Positions 35,166-43,898 of a stretch of 64,000 bases of DNA are shown piece after piece. The notes below the pieces were generated by a model. The model was given only the letters and a program-made list of their open reading frames with translations, ran no database searches and was not told the origin of the DNA. The stretch lies in NCBI RefSeq assembly GCF_005924265.1, contig NZ_VCLB01000004.1, positions 359,784 to 423,783 on the forward strand, given 5' to 3'. Positions within the stretch are counted from its first letter, which is position 1; each line of letters begins with the position of its first letter. A program made the position numbers and the translations under genes. The DNA is from Martelella lutilitoris. GTDB lineage: Bacteria > Pseudomonadota > Alphaproteobacteria > Rhizobiales > Rhizobiaceae.

Positions 35166-35470
35166 AACCTGTCTCGTCCGGTCGGAGGGTCAGTCGCGTT
35201 GAGCAACGAACCACGCGCCAATTCTGGGTCTCAGAAACTAGCCTTTCCGCCCACTCGGCGTCATCCTCGGGCTTGCCCCGAGGCCCTAACCACGCTTCTG
35301 CCCGACGGGCGTCGCGGGGGAAATTGTGACCGGACACAGGGGCTGTCCGCCGGCGCCTGTCGCGGCACAGGTGTTTGGATCCTCGGGTCAAGCCCGAGGA
35401 TGACGCAAGTCGGGGTGGCGGGAGCCGAAACGAAACAGCGGGCTCTTTCTATAATGTGTGTGAGGACATC
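35166..35470. other. Repeat-bearing intergenic region
   Basis: 305 bp between the GarR-type and GH42 genes. It is mostly occupied by the inverted pair of CCTCGGG hairpins at 35265-35406. No separate gene recognised; a second promoter for the GH42 gene could lie at its right end, where GAGGACATC precedes the ATG. Confidence 0.55.
35265..35406. repeat. Inverted pair of palindromic repeats, copies 2 and 3
   Basis: Copy 2: CCTCGGG (35265-35271) / CCCGAGG (35277-35283) preceded by GCGTCAT. Copy 3: ATCCTCGGG (35379-35387) / CCCGAGGAT (35393-35401) followed by GACGC. The outer GCGTCAT and ATGACGC are inverted, so the whole 35258-35406 block can fold as one large cruciform, like a small non-coding (MITE-like) element. 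Confidence 0.65.
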
Positions 35471-37579
35471 ATGACGAAAATACCGATGCAGACGCCGTTC
35501 GGGGCGGTCTATTTCCGCAAGTCGAACCCGCCGCGCGAGGACTGGGAACGCGACTACGGCGTCGCGGCAGAGGACGGGCTGAATGTCTTCCGCCACTGGT
35601 TCATGTGGAGCGCGATCGAGCGGCGGCCCGGCTTCTACGACTGGGAGGAATATGACCGGCAGATGGACCTCGCCGCCGAAAACGGCATCAAGACCATCAT
35701 CGCCGAGCTGACCCACACCGTGCCCGACTGGGCGTATCGCAAGTTCGCCCACGCCCGCCAGATGCGCGCCGATGGCAGCGCGCTTCCAGCGATCATGGGC
35801 GTTTCAGCGGCGACCGGCGGCTTTGCGCAAAATGGCGGCGGCGCGGGATCGCTGACGATGAACTGCCCGGAGGTGAAGGAAGCTGCGGGCGCTTTCCTCT
35901 CAGCCCTTGCGGAGCGCTACAAAGGCCATCCGGGGCTTCTCGGCTATGACGTCTGGAACGAGTGCAACTACTCGCCGGCGGTCGATTACAACCCGCACAC
36001 TAAGGCCGTGTTTCGTGAGTGGCTCCGGGAAAAATACGGCGATCTCGATACGCTGGCAAAGGCCTGGTATCGCTTCTCCTACGCAGAATGGGACGATATC
36101 GAGCCGCCGCGCCAGATCGCGCCCTATCCGGAATGCCTCGACTGGCTCGCCTTCAAACGAGAGAATTACTACGGCCAGATGCAGTTCCGCATCGAAACGA
36201 TCCGCGCCGTCGACAGCGATTGCCTGATCGCCGCCCATGGCGTCGCCGGCGCCATCCCCGACATGGCCGCGCGCGGGTCGGATGACTGGCTCGCCGCCTC
36301 GAAGGTCGAGGTTTACGGCTATACCTTCGTGCATGCGCGCAAGGGCAACCAGTCCTGGCGCAGCTTCTACGCCGCCGACCTCAACCGCGCGGCCGCCCGC
36401 GGCAAACCCTTCTGGCATGCCGAGCGCCAGGGCGGGCCGTTGTGGATGCAGCCGCAGGTCGTCGGCCGCGACAAGGAGGATGGCCGCGTCGCCGAGCCCG
36501 AGGATATCCGGGTGTGGTCGCTGACCTCGTTTGCGGGCGGCGCGCGCGGCATGCTGAACCTGCGCTATCGGCCGCTTCTCGACGGCCCGCTGTTCGGCGC
36601 CTTCGGCTCCTACGGCATGGATGGTTCGCGCACGCCCCGCTCCGACATGGCCTCAAAGATCGCCAAATGGACCAATGCGCCGGAACAGAGGCCGCTTCTG
36701 GCGGCAAAGCCGGTGAAGGGCGAGATCGGCATTCTGGTCGCCCCGGAGGCGCAGGCCTGGGATTATCTCCTGAGCCGTGAGGGCAATTACGAGACCTACA
36801 GGGAGGCCATGTGGGGTGCTTATCGCGGCTTCTTCGACAATGGCATCCAGGCCGACTGGGTCCATATCGAAGATATCGACGCCTATGACGCGCTCTACTT
36901 CCCCTACCCCATCATGCTGACAAGCGAGAACGCCGCAAAACTCGCCGACTGGGTGAAGGCCGGCGGCACGCTGGTGTCGGAAGCCTGCCCGGGCTATTTC
37001 GGCGATCGCGGCAAGGTCGGCACGGTGCAGCCCAATAACGGGCTCGATGCCGTCTTCGGCGTCAGCGAGGACGAGGTCGAGTTCATGCCGGATATCGGCG
37101 ATCGCATCCGCTTCACGCTCGATGGCGTCTCGACCACCGGTGGCGGCTTCCTGCAGTCCTACACCGTGACGGAGGGCCGTGAACTGGCGCGCTTTGACGA
37201 CGGCCGGATCGCAATCGTCGAGAACGCGTTCGGCAAGGGCCGCACGCTTCTCGTCGGAACCCACCCCTCGGTCGGCTACTACCGCGACCAGTCGGAGGCG
37301 GGAAAGCGCTATTTCGCCCGCTGCTTCGCCTTTACCGGCAAGACGCGGCATACGCTTTGCACCAATCCGGCCCTGCAGGTGCGCCTGCACGAAAGCGACA
37401 CGGGGCGCTATCTCTGGATCGTCAACGCCACCCGCCGGCATCAGACCGCGACGTTGACGGATGGCGCCGGCAACCCCCTTAGCAGCGCCGCGATCTTCTG
37501 GAGCGGCGACCAGGCCTCGCTGACGGACGGCCGGCTCGCCGTACCGCCGCGCGACGCGCTGATCGTGCGGCTTGCGTAG
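35471..37579 (+). CDS. Beta-galactosidase, glycoside hydrolase family 42 type
   Basis: 702 residues. GH42 barrel at about 10-390: the acid/base Glu is in YDVWNECNY (E164) and the nucleophile in FWHAERQGGP (E318); N-terminal FRHWFMWSAIERRPGFYDW is the usual first strand. A trimerisation domain (about 410-610) and a small C-terminal beta domain follow. No signal peptide, so it acts in the cytoplasm on sugars brought in by the ABC importer. Similar in length to the GHL6-like enzyme of the same cluster. ATG 35471 after GAGGACATC; the upstream open frame lies in repeat DNA. Sugar specificity (galactoside or arabinoside) is not readable. Confidence 0.87.
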   Translation: MTKIPMQTPFGAVYFRKSNPPREDWERDYGVAAEDGLNVFRHWFMWSAIERRPGFYDWEEYDRQMDLAAENGIKTIIAELTHTVPDWAYRKFAHARQMRADGSALPAIMGVSAATGGFAQNGGGAGSLTMNCPEVKEAAGAFLSALAERYKGHPGLLGYDVWNECNYSPAVDYNPHTKAVFREWLREKYGDLDTLAKAWYRFSYAEWDDIEPPRQIAPYPECLDWLAFKRENYYGQMQFRIETIRAVDSDCLIAAHGVAGAIPDMAARGSDDWLAASKVEVYGYTFVHARKGNQSWRSFYAADLNRAAARGKPFWHAERQGGPLWMQPQVVGRDKEDGRVAEPEDIRVWSLTSFAGGARGMLNLRYRPLLDGPLFGAFGSYGMDGSRTPRSDMASKIAKWTNAPEQRPLLAAKPVKGEIGILVAPEAQAWDYLLSREGNYETYREAMWGAYRGFFDNGIQADWVHIEDIDAYDALYFPYPIMLTSENAAKLADWVKAGGTLVSEACPGYFGDRGKVGTVQPNNGLDAVFGVSEDEVEFMPDIGDRIRFTLDGVSTTGGGFLQSYTVTEGRELARFDDGRIAIVENAFGKGRTLLVGTHPSVGYYRDQSEAGKRYFARCFAFTGKTRHTLCTNPALQVRLHESDTGRYLWIVNATRRHQTATLTDGAGNPLSSAAIFWSGDQASLTDGRLAVPPRDALIVRLA

Positions 37580-37608
37580 CGCAGTGCCAGGCCGGGGCGC
37601 GGGGCTCG

Positions 37609-38628
37609 TTAACGCCGGCCAATCAGGTTGACGAGGATGGGAAGCGTCACCATCAGCATGACGATGCGGTAGACATGGTGGGTGGCGACATAGACGGGGT
37701 CGTAATGCATTTCGAGCGCCATTGACGCCATGGCCTCCACCCCGCCCGGCGCGAAGGCGACCCAGACCTGGCCGAAGGGCATGGCGAGGATATGCGCGGT
37801 GAAAGCGCTCGCCAATGCCGATATGCTGACGGCGACGAAGGAAACGAGAAGCCCGTAGACGGCAAAGCGCCTGAATTCAGCAAGGGTGAAGCCGACGAAG
37901 CGGGTGCCGATCAGCGCTCCGGCGATGACGAAGGCGAGGTCCATGATCAGCCATGGCGGGCGTCCGGCGACAAGATCAAGCCCGTGAAAGGCGCCGCTGA
38001 GCACAAGTCCGCACAGGAGAAAGGCCGAAGGCAGCCGGTAGCGCGCCGCCGCGTGCCCCAGACCATAGGCGCCGGCAATCAAGGCCAGGGAAAACCAGAG
38101 CGGAAGCGAGACCCCAGGGGCGACGGGACCGCCCGCCCCGTGTCCGGCGGCGCCGACCATCAGCGGCAACAAGACGGTGATCAGCAGAACGCGCATGCTC
38201 TGCAGCATCATGACCGCCCTGAGGTCGATATCCTTGCCGTCAGTGAGCGAAATCACATAGGAAAGCGCGCCGGGAGACGTGGCCAGCAGCGCCGTCTGCG
38301 CGGAAACCCTGAGCAGTCGCTTCAGCAGGAAACCCGCAACGCCCATGATCGCGACGACGGATAGGGTCAGGATCGCAATGCTCAAGGGAAAGCGGGCGAT
38401 ATCGGCAAAGAGATGCGAGGTGACGCCCGAGCCGAGACTGATGCCGATGACGGCGAAGCCGAGATTGCGCAGGATGGTCGGAATGCCGAGCTTCAGGCCG
38501 AGCACGGCCGCCGCCGAGGTTGCGATCGTGCTGCCGAGAAGCTGGGGCGCCGGCAATCCGAGCAGCGTCCCTGCCACGGCGCCGGCTGAGGCAACCCCCA
38601 GCGTTGCAAGCGCAACGCCTGTCTTCAT
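37609..38628 (-). CDS. AbrB-family membrane permease/regulator (ammonia monooxygenase-like, TIGR03082 type)
   Basis: 339 residues, about ten hydrophobic segments arranged as a tandem duplication, each half carrying the GxxxG-rich AbrB signature (LGLPAPQLLGSTIATSAAAVLG and later WLIMDLAFVIAGALIGTRF, quoted in part). Family members are inner-membrane proteins of uncertain function often found with Tct transporters. Its ATG overlaps the tctA stop (38625-38628), so it is the fourth gene of the tctCBA operon here. Convergent with GH42 at a 29-bp gap. Confidence 0.82.
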   Translation of the reverse strand: MKTGVALATLGVASAGAVAGTLLGLPAPQLLGSTIATSAAAVLGLKLGIPTILRNLGFAVIGISLGSGVTSHLFADIARFPLSIAILTLSVVAIMGVAGFLLKRLLRVSAQTALLATSPGALSYVISLTDGKDIDLRAVMMLQSMRVLLITVLLPLMVGAAGHGAGGPVAPGVSLPLWFSLALIAGAYGLGHAAARYRLPSAFLLCGLVLSGAFHGLDLVAGRPPWLIMDLAFVIAGALIGTRFVGFTLAEFRRFAVYGLLVSFVAVSISALASAFTAHILAMPFGQVWVAFAPGGVEAMASMALEMHYDPVYVATHHVYRIVMLMVTLPILVNLIGRR

Positions 38629-40139
38629 TCATCGTCTTCCTGCACCATGTTCCGGCGGCTGCGCCAGTGCAGAAGCAGAGGAACGCTGACCACCAGAGCC
38701 GCGAGCATATAGAGCACGACGCTGTTGGACGAATGAACCAGAATGCCGTAATCCCCGCCCGAGATCGACAGCGCGCGACGGAGATTGTCCTCGAACAGGC
38801 TTCCGAGCACGAAGCCGAGAATGACCGGCGCCAGCGAGAAGTGCAGCTTGCGCAGAACCCATCCGAGGATGCCGAGGCCGATGATCATGTAGAGGTCAAA
38901 GGGGTTGCCGACCACGGAATAGATGCCGATGAAGGCGAGGACCGCGATCAGCGGCGTCAGGTAGCGCTGCGGAATGGTCAGGATGCGCACGAAAAGCCCG
39001 ACCAGCGGCAGGTTGATGATCAGCAGCGCGACATTGCCGATATACATCGACGCAATGAGGCCCCAGGTGATTTCCGGCCGCTGGGAGAACATCATCGGCC
39101 CCGGCGTGACGTTGAACAGCATCAGCGCCCCGAGCAGAATGGCCGTCGTGCCGGATCCCGGAATGCCGAGCGTGAGCATCGGGACCATGGCGCCGCCTGC
39201 CGCCGCGTTGTTGGCTGCCTCCGGCGCGGCCAGTCCGCGCGGATCGCCGGTGCCGAGCCGCTCGGAATTGCGGGCAATCCGCTTTTCCGTTCCGTAGGCC
39301 ACCGCCGAGGCGACGGAAGCGCCGGTGCCCGGCAGGATGCCGATGAAGAAACCGATGATGGACGAGCGCAGGATCGTCCACTTGGTATAGGCAAGATCAG
39401 CCCAGGAGACATAGCTCTTGTCGAGCGCCAGGGCCTTGAGGCTTCCCGAGGCCTGCCGCTCGACAAGGTGGAAGAGTTCCGCCATGCCGAAGAGACCGAT
39501 GACGATGACGAGGAAGTCGATGCCGGCCAGGATATCCGGCACGCCGAAGGTAAAGCGCGGGACGCCGGTATTGGCATCGATGCCGATCGACGACAGCATG
39601 AGGCCGATCAGGGCGGCGGCGAAGGTCTTCACCGGGTTGGACCCGACAAGCGATGTGAGCGCCGCAAAGGCGAACACCATCAGCGCGACATAGTCCGAGG
39701 GCGAAAAGGTGACGGCATAGGATGCCAGCGCCGGGCCGAACAGCGACAGAAGCACGACGGCAAAGGTTCCGCCGACGAAGGACGCCACCGCCGACAGCGA
39801 CAAGGCCCGGCCCGCCTCGCCTTTGAGCGCCATCGGGTGGCCGTCAAGCGTCGTCAGCACCGCCCCCGCATCGCCCGGAACATTGAGCAGGATCGAGGAG
39901 ATGCGCCCGCCATATTCCGCGCCGTAATAGATGCCGGCGAGCAGGATGATCGCCGATTCCGGCGGAAAGCCGAGGCTGTAGGAAATCGGCAGCAGGATTG
40001 CCACGCCGTTGATGGGGCCGATGCCGGGCAGCGCGCCGATCAGCGTGCCGGCGAAGGCGCCGAGCAATACCAGCATGAGATTGAAGGGATCGAGCGCGAC
40101 GGCAAAACCCGACGCCAGTCCCGAAATGACGCTGTCCAT
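38625..40139 (-). CDS. Tripartite tricarboxylate transporter permease, TctA type
   Basis: 504 residues, 11-12 membrane segments; TctA motifs GALPGIGPINGVAILLPISY and GILPGTGASVASAVAYGTEK with AGGAMVPMLTLGIPGSG in the centre. Paralogue of the TctA at 19837-21357 but clearly diverged. Follows tctB by 9 bp and overlaps the AbrB-type gene by 4 bp. Ion-driven carboxylate import; expected to be controlled by the divergent TctD/TctE pair. Confidence 0.9.
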   Translation of the reverse strand: MDSVISGLASGFAVALDPFNLMLVLLGAFAGTLIGALPGIGPINGVAILLPISYSLGFPPESAIILLAGIYYGAEYGGRISSILLNVPGDAGAVLTTLDGHPMALKGEAGRALSLSAVASFVGGTFAVVLLSLFGPALASYAVTFSPSDYVALMVFAFAALTSLVGSNPVKTFAAALIGLMLSSIGIDANTGVPRFTFGVPDILAGIDFLVIVIGLFGMAELFHLVERQASGSLKALALDKSYVSWADLAYTKWTILRSSIIGFFIGILPGTGASVASAVAYGTEKRIARNSERLGTGDPRGLAAPEAANNAAAGGAMVPMLTLGIPGSGTTAILLGALMLFNVTPGPMMFSQRPEITWGLIASMYIGNVALLIINLPLVGLFVRILTIPQRYLTPLIAVLAFIGIYSVVGNPFDLYMIIGLGILGWVLRKLHFSLAPVILGFVLGSLFEDNLRRALSISGGDYGILVHSSNSVVLYMLAALVVSVPLLLHWRSRRNMVQEDDE

Positions 40140-40148
40140 GAAAAGTCC

Positions 40149-40589
40149 TCACGTGAAGGATGGAAGAATGCCTTCGGGCAAATTCAGATCGAGCAACACC
40201 GTACCGACCAGATAGCCGAGCGTTGCCGTGACGAGGCCGAAAACGAACGCCGGCACAAACCTCGTGCCGAGCATGCGCGCCATGGCCGTGCAGAAGAGAA
40301 GCGTTGCGATGATGAAGCCTGCCGGCTCGAACAGCCATGCATAGGCGACCATCAGAACGGCGCTGGCGGCCACCCGGACAAGGGTGTGCCTGTCGTTGCC
40401 GAAGTTGTCGACGTCCGGCTTGGCGATGATGAAGAGAAAGCTCGGCGCAGCCAGAACCGACAGGATCTGCGGCCAGGATTCCGGGCCGAGCGGATCATAT
40501 TGAAACGGCGCCTTGATCACCGTGAAGGCGATTGTGCCGTAGGCAAGGGTGACGAGCAGCAAGATGCCCGCAAAGATACGATCGGCCAT
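40149..40589 (-). CDS. Tripartite tricarboxylate transporter small membrane subunit, TctB type
   Basis: 146 residues, four membrane helices, usual TctB size. ATG 40589 follows GGGAGAGGG; upstream open codons are not family-like. Sits in order between the tctC (82-bp gap) and tctA genes and completes the three-part transporter. Confidence 0.82.
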   Translation of the reverse strand: MADRIFAGILLLVTLAYGTIAFTVIKAPFQYDPLGPESWPQILSVLAAPSFLFIIAKPDVDNFGNDRHTLVRVAASAVLMVAYAWLFEPAGFIIATLLFCTAMARMLGTRFVPAFVFGLVTATLGYLVGTVLLDLNLPEGILPSFT

Positions 40590-40671
40590 GAAGCGGCCCT
40601 CTCCCAATGGCGGAAAACGAAACCGGCGGAGAAGCGCCGCGTCGGCGCTCCTCCGGGTCAATCAGGACATT

Positions 40672-41640
40672 TTATTCGATCAGGCCGGCTTCCCGGGCAA
40701 TGTCGCGCATGCGGCCGATGCGCTCCTTGATCGATGCGTCCATCTCGGCGCCAGCCATATTGAGCGGCATCAGGCCCTTTTCTTCCTGGATCTTGGCGAA
40801 TTCAGGCGTCTGGTAGGCCGCCTCGAATGCATTCACCCAGGTGTCGTAGGCGGCCTCGGGCACATCGCCGCCCATGTAGAAGCCGCGCAGGATGATCCAT
40901 TCGGCATCATAGCCGAGTTCCTTTGCCGTCGGAAACTCGGCAAACGGGCCGTCCAGGCGTTCGTCCGACATGACGGCGAGAATGCGCATGTCGCCGGAAC
41001 CAAGATGCGGCACCATTTCGCCGACATCGCCCATATAGACCTCGATGCTTCCGCCGAGCAGGGCCGCGATGGATTCGCCGCCGCCATCGAAGGCGACATA
41101 GCGCATCGTCTTCGGATCGACGTCGACGGACCGCAGCAGCAGGGCCGCTTTCATCCAGTCCTGGGAGCCGACCGAACCGCCCGCTCCGAAAACCACCGAA
41201 CCGGCATTGTCCTTGACCGCGGCGATCACATCGTCAAGCGTTTCGAACTTGCTGTCGGCACGCACCACGACCGCGCCGAAATCCGCGCCGGCGGTGGCGA
41301 CGAAGCGCACGTCGTTTTCGGTCCACTGGCCGAACTTGCCGGTGGCGATGTTCAACAGGGAACCGGAGGAAAACGCGACGATGGCGTTCGGGTCATCCGT
41401 GCGGGTCGTGTTGAAAAGGTTGAAAGCCACGGCGCCGATGCCGCCCGGCATGAAGGTGACCTGGATCGGCCGATCGAACTGATCGGCCAGGCCCTGCTGG
41501 GCAATGCGGCAGGTCAGGTCGAAACCGCCGCCGGGCTGGGCTGGCGCGATGCATTCGGGTTTGTCGACCTCGGCAGCCTGAGCGAGCGAACCAAAGCACA
41601 AAGCGGCGGCAAGCGCCGAAGCGCATGTGAAAAGTTTCAT
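40672..41640 (-). CDS. Tripartite tricarboxylate transporter substrate-binding protein, TctC/Bug type
   Basis: 322 residues. Signal peptide MKLFTCASALAAALCFGSLA ending AQA, then the Bug core with PAQPGGGFDLTCRIAQQG and the ligand loop GAGGSVGSQDW. ATG 41640 follows GGAGGACAAC. The early motif PGGGFDLT is the variant typical of TctC proteins for citrate or related tricarboxylates rather than the usual PGGGxD-x-A. First gene of the operon; its promoter gap holds four phased repeats likely bound by the TctD regulator. Confidence 0.9.
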   Translation of the reverse strand: MKLFTCASALAAALCFGSLAQAAEVDKPECIAPAQPGGGFDLTCRIAQQGLADQFDRPIQVTFMPGGIGAVAFNLFNTTRTDDPNAIVAFSSGSLLNIATGKFGQWTENDVRFVATAGADFGAVVVRADSKFETLDDVIAAVKDNAGSVVFGAGGSVGSQDWMKAALLLRSVDVDPKTMRYVAFDGGGESIAALLGGSIEVYMGDVGEMVPHLGSGDMRILAVMSDERLDGPFAEFPTAKELGYDAEWIILRGFYMGGDVPEAAYDTWVNAFEAAYQTPEFAKIQEEKGLMPLNMAGAEMDASIKERIGRMRDIAREAGLIE

Positions 41641-41712
41641 GTTGTCCTCCCAATCGGTCGTGCCCTCGAGCGAGGGGTCCTCCTGCGACCGTGAAGACGA
41701 CATTAAGCCATC

Positions 41713-41753
41713 AAGCTGACCTGTGCTTGACCCCAGGCTGACATCAGGCTGAC
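41713..41753. promoter_or_regulatory. Four 11-bp-phased repeats, probable TctD binding array
   Basis: AAGCTGAC (41713-41720), TGCTTGAC (41724-41731), AGGCTGAC (41735-41742) and AGGCTGAC (41746-41753). Start positions step by exactly 11 bp, so all face one side of the helix, as expected for tandem binding of OmpR/PhoB-type response regulators. They lie in the 184-bp gap between tctC and the response-regulator gene. Confidence 0.65.
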
Positions 41754-41789
41754 ACGCGGAAAATCGCCCGAGACATGCGCATTTCGGCT

Positions 41790-41824
41790 TTGTGCGCCGA
41801 CCGGTTTCACACTAGATTTGCGCC
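41790..41824 (+). promoter_or_regulatory. Candidate promoter of a leaderless response-regulator mRNA
   Basis: TTGTGC (41790-41795), 17 bp, TAGATT (41813-41818). Seven bases after the -10 end lies the A of the regulator's ATG (41825), and no ribosome site is visible (CGCC only). Transcription may thus begin at the start codon. Prediction by eye only. Confidence 0.35.
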
Positions 41825-42496
41825 ATGCGCGTATTGCTGGTCGAAGACAATGATGAACTGGCGGCCGCCATTTGCGACCGTTTCCGCAGCGACGGCCACG
41901 CGATCGACCGCGAGGCCGACGGCAGACTTGCGGCCGAGCTTCTGTCGCACAAGCAGTTCGATATCGTCATCCTCGACATCAACCTGCCCGGCGCGAGCGG
42001 TTACGACGTTCTGCGCGATATGCGCGCGCGCAAGGACCACACGGCGGTGCTGGTGCTGACGGCGCGCTCCGAGATCGATGACCGCGTGGTCGGCCTTGAT
42101 GCCGGCGCGGACGACTACATGGTCAAGCCGGCGGATTTCCGTGAGCTTGCCGCCCGCTGCAGGGCGCTCGCACGCCGTGGCAGCGGCGACGCCAGCAACC
42201 TGTTCGTTGCCGGCGATTTCACCTTCGACCGCGGCGCGCGGCGCGCCTCGATGGGCGGCACCGATCTCGAGTTGCGCCAGCGCGAAATCCAGCTTCTGGA
42301 AGCCCTGATCAGCAATCTGGGCCGCGTTCTCTCCAAGGAAGACGTCGCCGACCGGATCTACTCATTCGAAGAAGCGCCGAGCCTCAACGCCCTTGAGCAG
42401 ACCGTGGCGCGCCTGCGCAAGAAGCTGGAGGCGACCCCGGTCAACATCAAGACGATCCGCGGGCTTGGATACATCGCCAATGTTCGCGAAAGCTGA
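41825..42496 (+). CDS. tctD: Response regulator, OmpR family, TctD type
   Basis: 223 residues, the usual TctD length. Receiver domain at 1-115 with the phospho-acceptor Asp in VILDINLPG, switch Thr in LVLTAR and Lys in YMVKPADF; winged-helix output domain at about 130-220. Divergent from the tctCBA-abrB operon. Overlaps the sensor kinase gene by 17 bp. Known TctD/TctE pairs turn on tricarboxylate uptake; the phased repeats in the gap are its probable sites. Symbol given by similarity of both sequence and context. Confidence 0.85.
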   Translation: MRVLLVEDNDELAAAICDRFRSDGHAIDREADGRLAAELLSHKQFDIVILDINLPGASGYDVLRDMRARKDHTAVLVLTARSEIDDRVVGLDAGADDYMVKPADFRELAARCRALARRGSGDASNLFVAGDFTFDRGARRASMGGTDLELRQREIQLLEALISNLGRVLSKEDVADRIYSFEEAPSLNALEQTVARLRKKLEATPVNIKTIRGLGYIANVRES

Positions 42497-43889
42497 AACG
42501 CGACGCCCTTATTCGCTTCGCCGCCGGCTTCTGTTCGGCATGACCGCCCTTCTGCTCGTGATCATGGCCAGCATTTCCGGGGTTCTCTGGAGCTATGCGC
42601 GAAGCGCGGCCAACCGCTCCTACGATTTTCTGCTGACGGCGGCCGCGCTTTCCGTTCTCGAGCGGATGACGAGCACGCCGGACGGCATAAGGGTCGATAT
42701 CCCCTCCTCGGCACTGGAGATGATGGGGCTGGCCGAGGAAGACCGGGTCTTCTACCGCGTCTTTCGCGAGGGCGGCGAGACGCTGACCGGCGAAGGCGAC
42801 CTGCCATTGCCGGAAAATTTCGCCAATGACGGCAAGGCCCGCTATTTTGACGCGCGCTATGACGGCGAGAATTTCCGCTTCCTGACAAAGGGGCGAATCC
42901 TGCTGCTCAACGATGTGCCGACATGGTTCTATGTCCAGATCGGCCAGACGCGGCGGGCGCGCGACAGCCTGCAGATGAGCATGATCACCAACGGTCTGGC
43001 CGGCCTCCTCGTGCTCGCCATCGTCGGTATCGGTTTCGCCTGGTTCGGCATCGACCGCGCCATGCGTCCGCTCGCCAGCATCGAGGCAGACATGCGCAGC
43101 CGCGACCCGAACGACCTGACGCCACTCAGCGCGCAGCCGCCGCGCGAAATGGCGCGCCTGATCGAGGCGATCAACAATTTCATGAACAGGCTGGAAACCA
43201 GCCGGGAGCATTCCCAGGGCTTTATCGCCGATGTCGCGCATCAGATGCGCACCTCGCTGGCGGCCCTGCATGCGCAGCTTTCCATTGCCGTAGACATGTG
43301 CGACACGGAAAACCTGCGCAAGCGCCTGACCATTGCCGAGACCCAGGCCTGGCGGACAATCCGCTTGACCAATCAGCTTCTTTCCCATGCAATGGTTCTT
43401 CACCGTGCCAACAACCTGCCCCGGGAGGAGGTTGACCTGACGCAGGTGGTGCGCAACGTGGTGGAGGATGTCTTGCGCGAAACACCGGATATCGACGTCG
43501 AGTTCTCGTTTTCGCGTGATGCCATCGACGGGCGGAGCGACGTCATCATGGCTGACCGCGTCGCCGTCCGCGAGGCGTTGCGCAACATCATCGACAATGC
43601 CATCAAGCATGGCGGAACGAACGACCGGATCGATATCGCGCTGGAACCGGCGCGCATATCCGGCAGGGATGCGATCCGTATCGCGATCGAGGATGGCGGT
43701 CCCGGTATTCCCGAAGCCGAGCGGACCAAGGTGCTGCAGCGCTTCTATTCGCTCAACAAGACCAATGCCGGGTCCGGCCTGGGCTTGAGCATTGTCGAGG
43801 CGGTCGCCGAAAGCCATGGCGGGCGCGTCGCGCTTGCGACAAGCCGCAGGGGCGGCCTGCGCGTCACGCTCGACCTGCCGGTCGCGTAG
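42480..43889 (+). CDS. tctE: Sensor histidine kinase, TctE type
   Basis: 469 residues. N-terminal membrane helix (about 20-42), periplasmic sensor of about 130 residues, second helix (about 175-198), HAMP, HisKA with the phospho-acceptor His in ADVAHQMRTSL, and HATPase boxes N (DNAIKHGG), G1 (EDGGPGIPEA) and G2 (GSGLGLSIVEAV). Partner of the overlapping regulator. ATG 42480 lies within the end of the regulator gene. It is followed after 9 bp by a binding-protein gene, which may form part of the sensing complex. Confidence 0.88.
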   Translation: MFAKAETRRPYSLRRRLLFGMTALLLVIMASISGVLWSYARSAANRSYDFLLTAAALSVLERMTSTPDGIRVDIPSSALEMMGLAEEDRVFYRVFREGGETLTGEGDLPLPENFANDGKARYFDARYDGENFRFLTKGRILLLNDVPTWFYVQIGQTRRARDSLQMSMITNGLAGLLVLAIVGIGFAWFGIDRAMRPLASIEADMRSRDPNDLTPLSAQPPREMARLIEAINNFMNRLETSREHSQGFIADVAHQMRTSLAALHAQLSIAVDMCDTENLRKRLTIAETQAWRTIRLTNQLLSHAMVLHRANNLPREEVDLTQVVRNVVEDVLRETPDIDVEFSFSRDAIDGRSDVIMADRVAVREALRNIIDNAIKHGGTNDRIDIALEPARISGRDAIRIAIEDGGPGIPEAERTKVLQRFYSLNKTNAGSGLGLSIVEAVAESHGGRVALATSRRGGLRVTLDLPVA

Positions 43890-43898
43890 GGGGAGACG

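Noticed and set aside
38520..40730. 736-residue plus-strand open frame across tctA
   Set aside because: Antisense to tctA and tctB, extremely rich in Arg, His, Asp and Gln with no domain; composition artefact.
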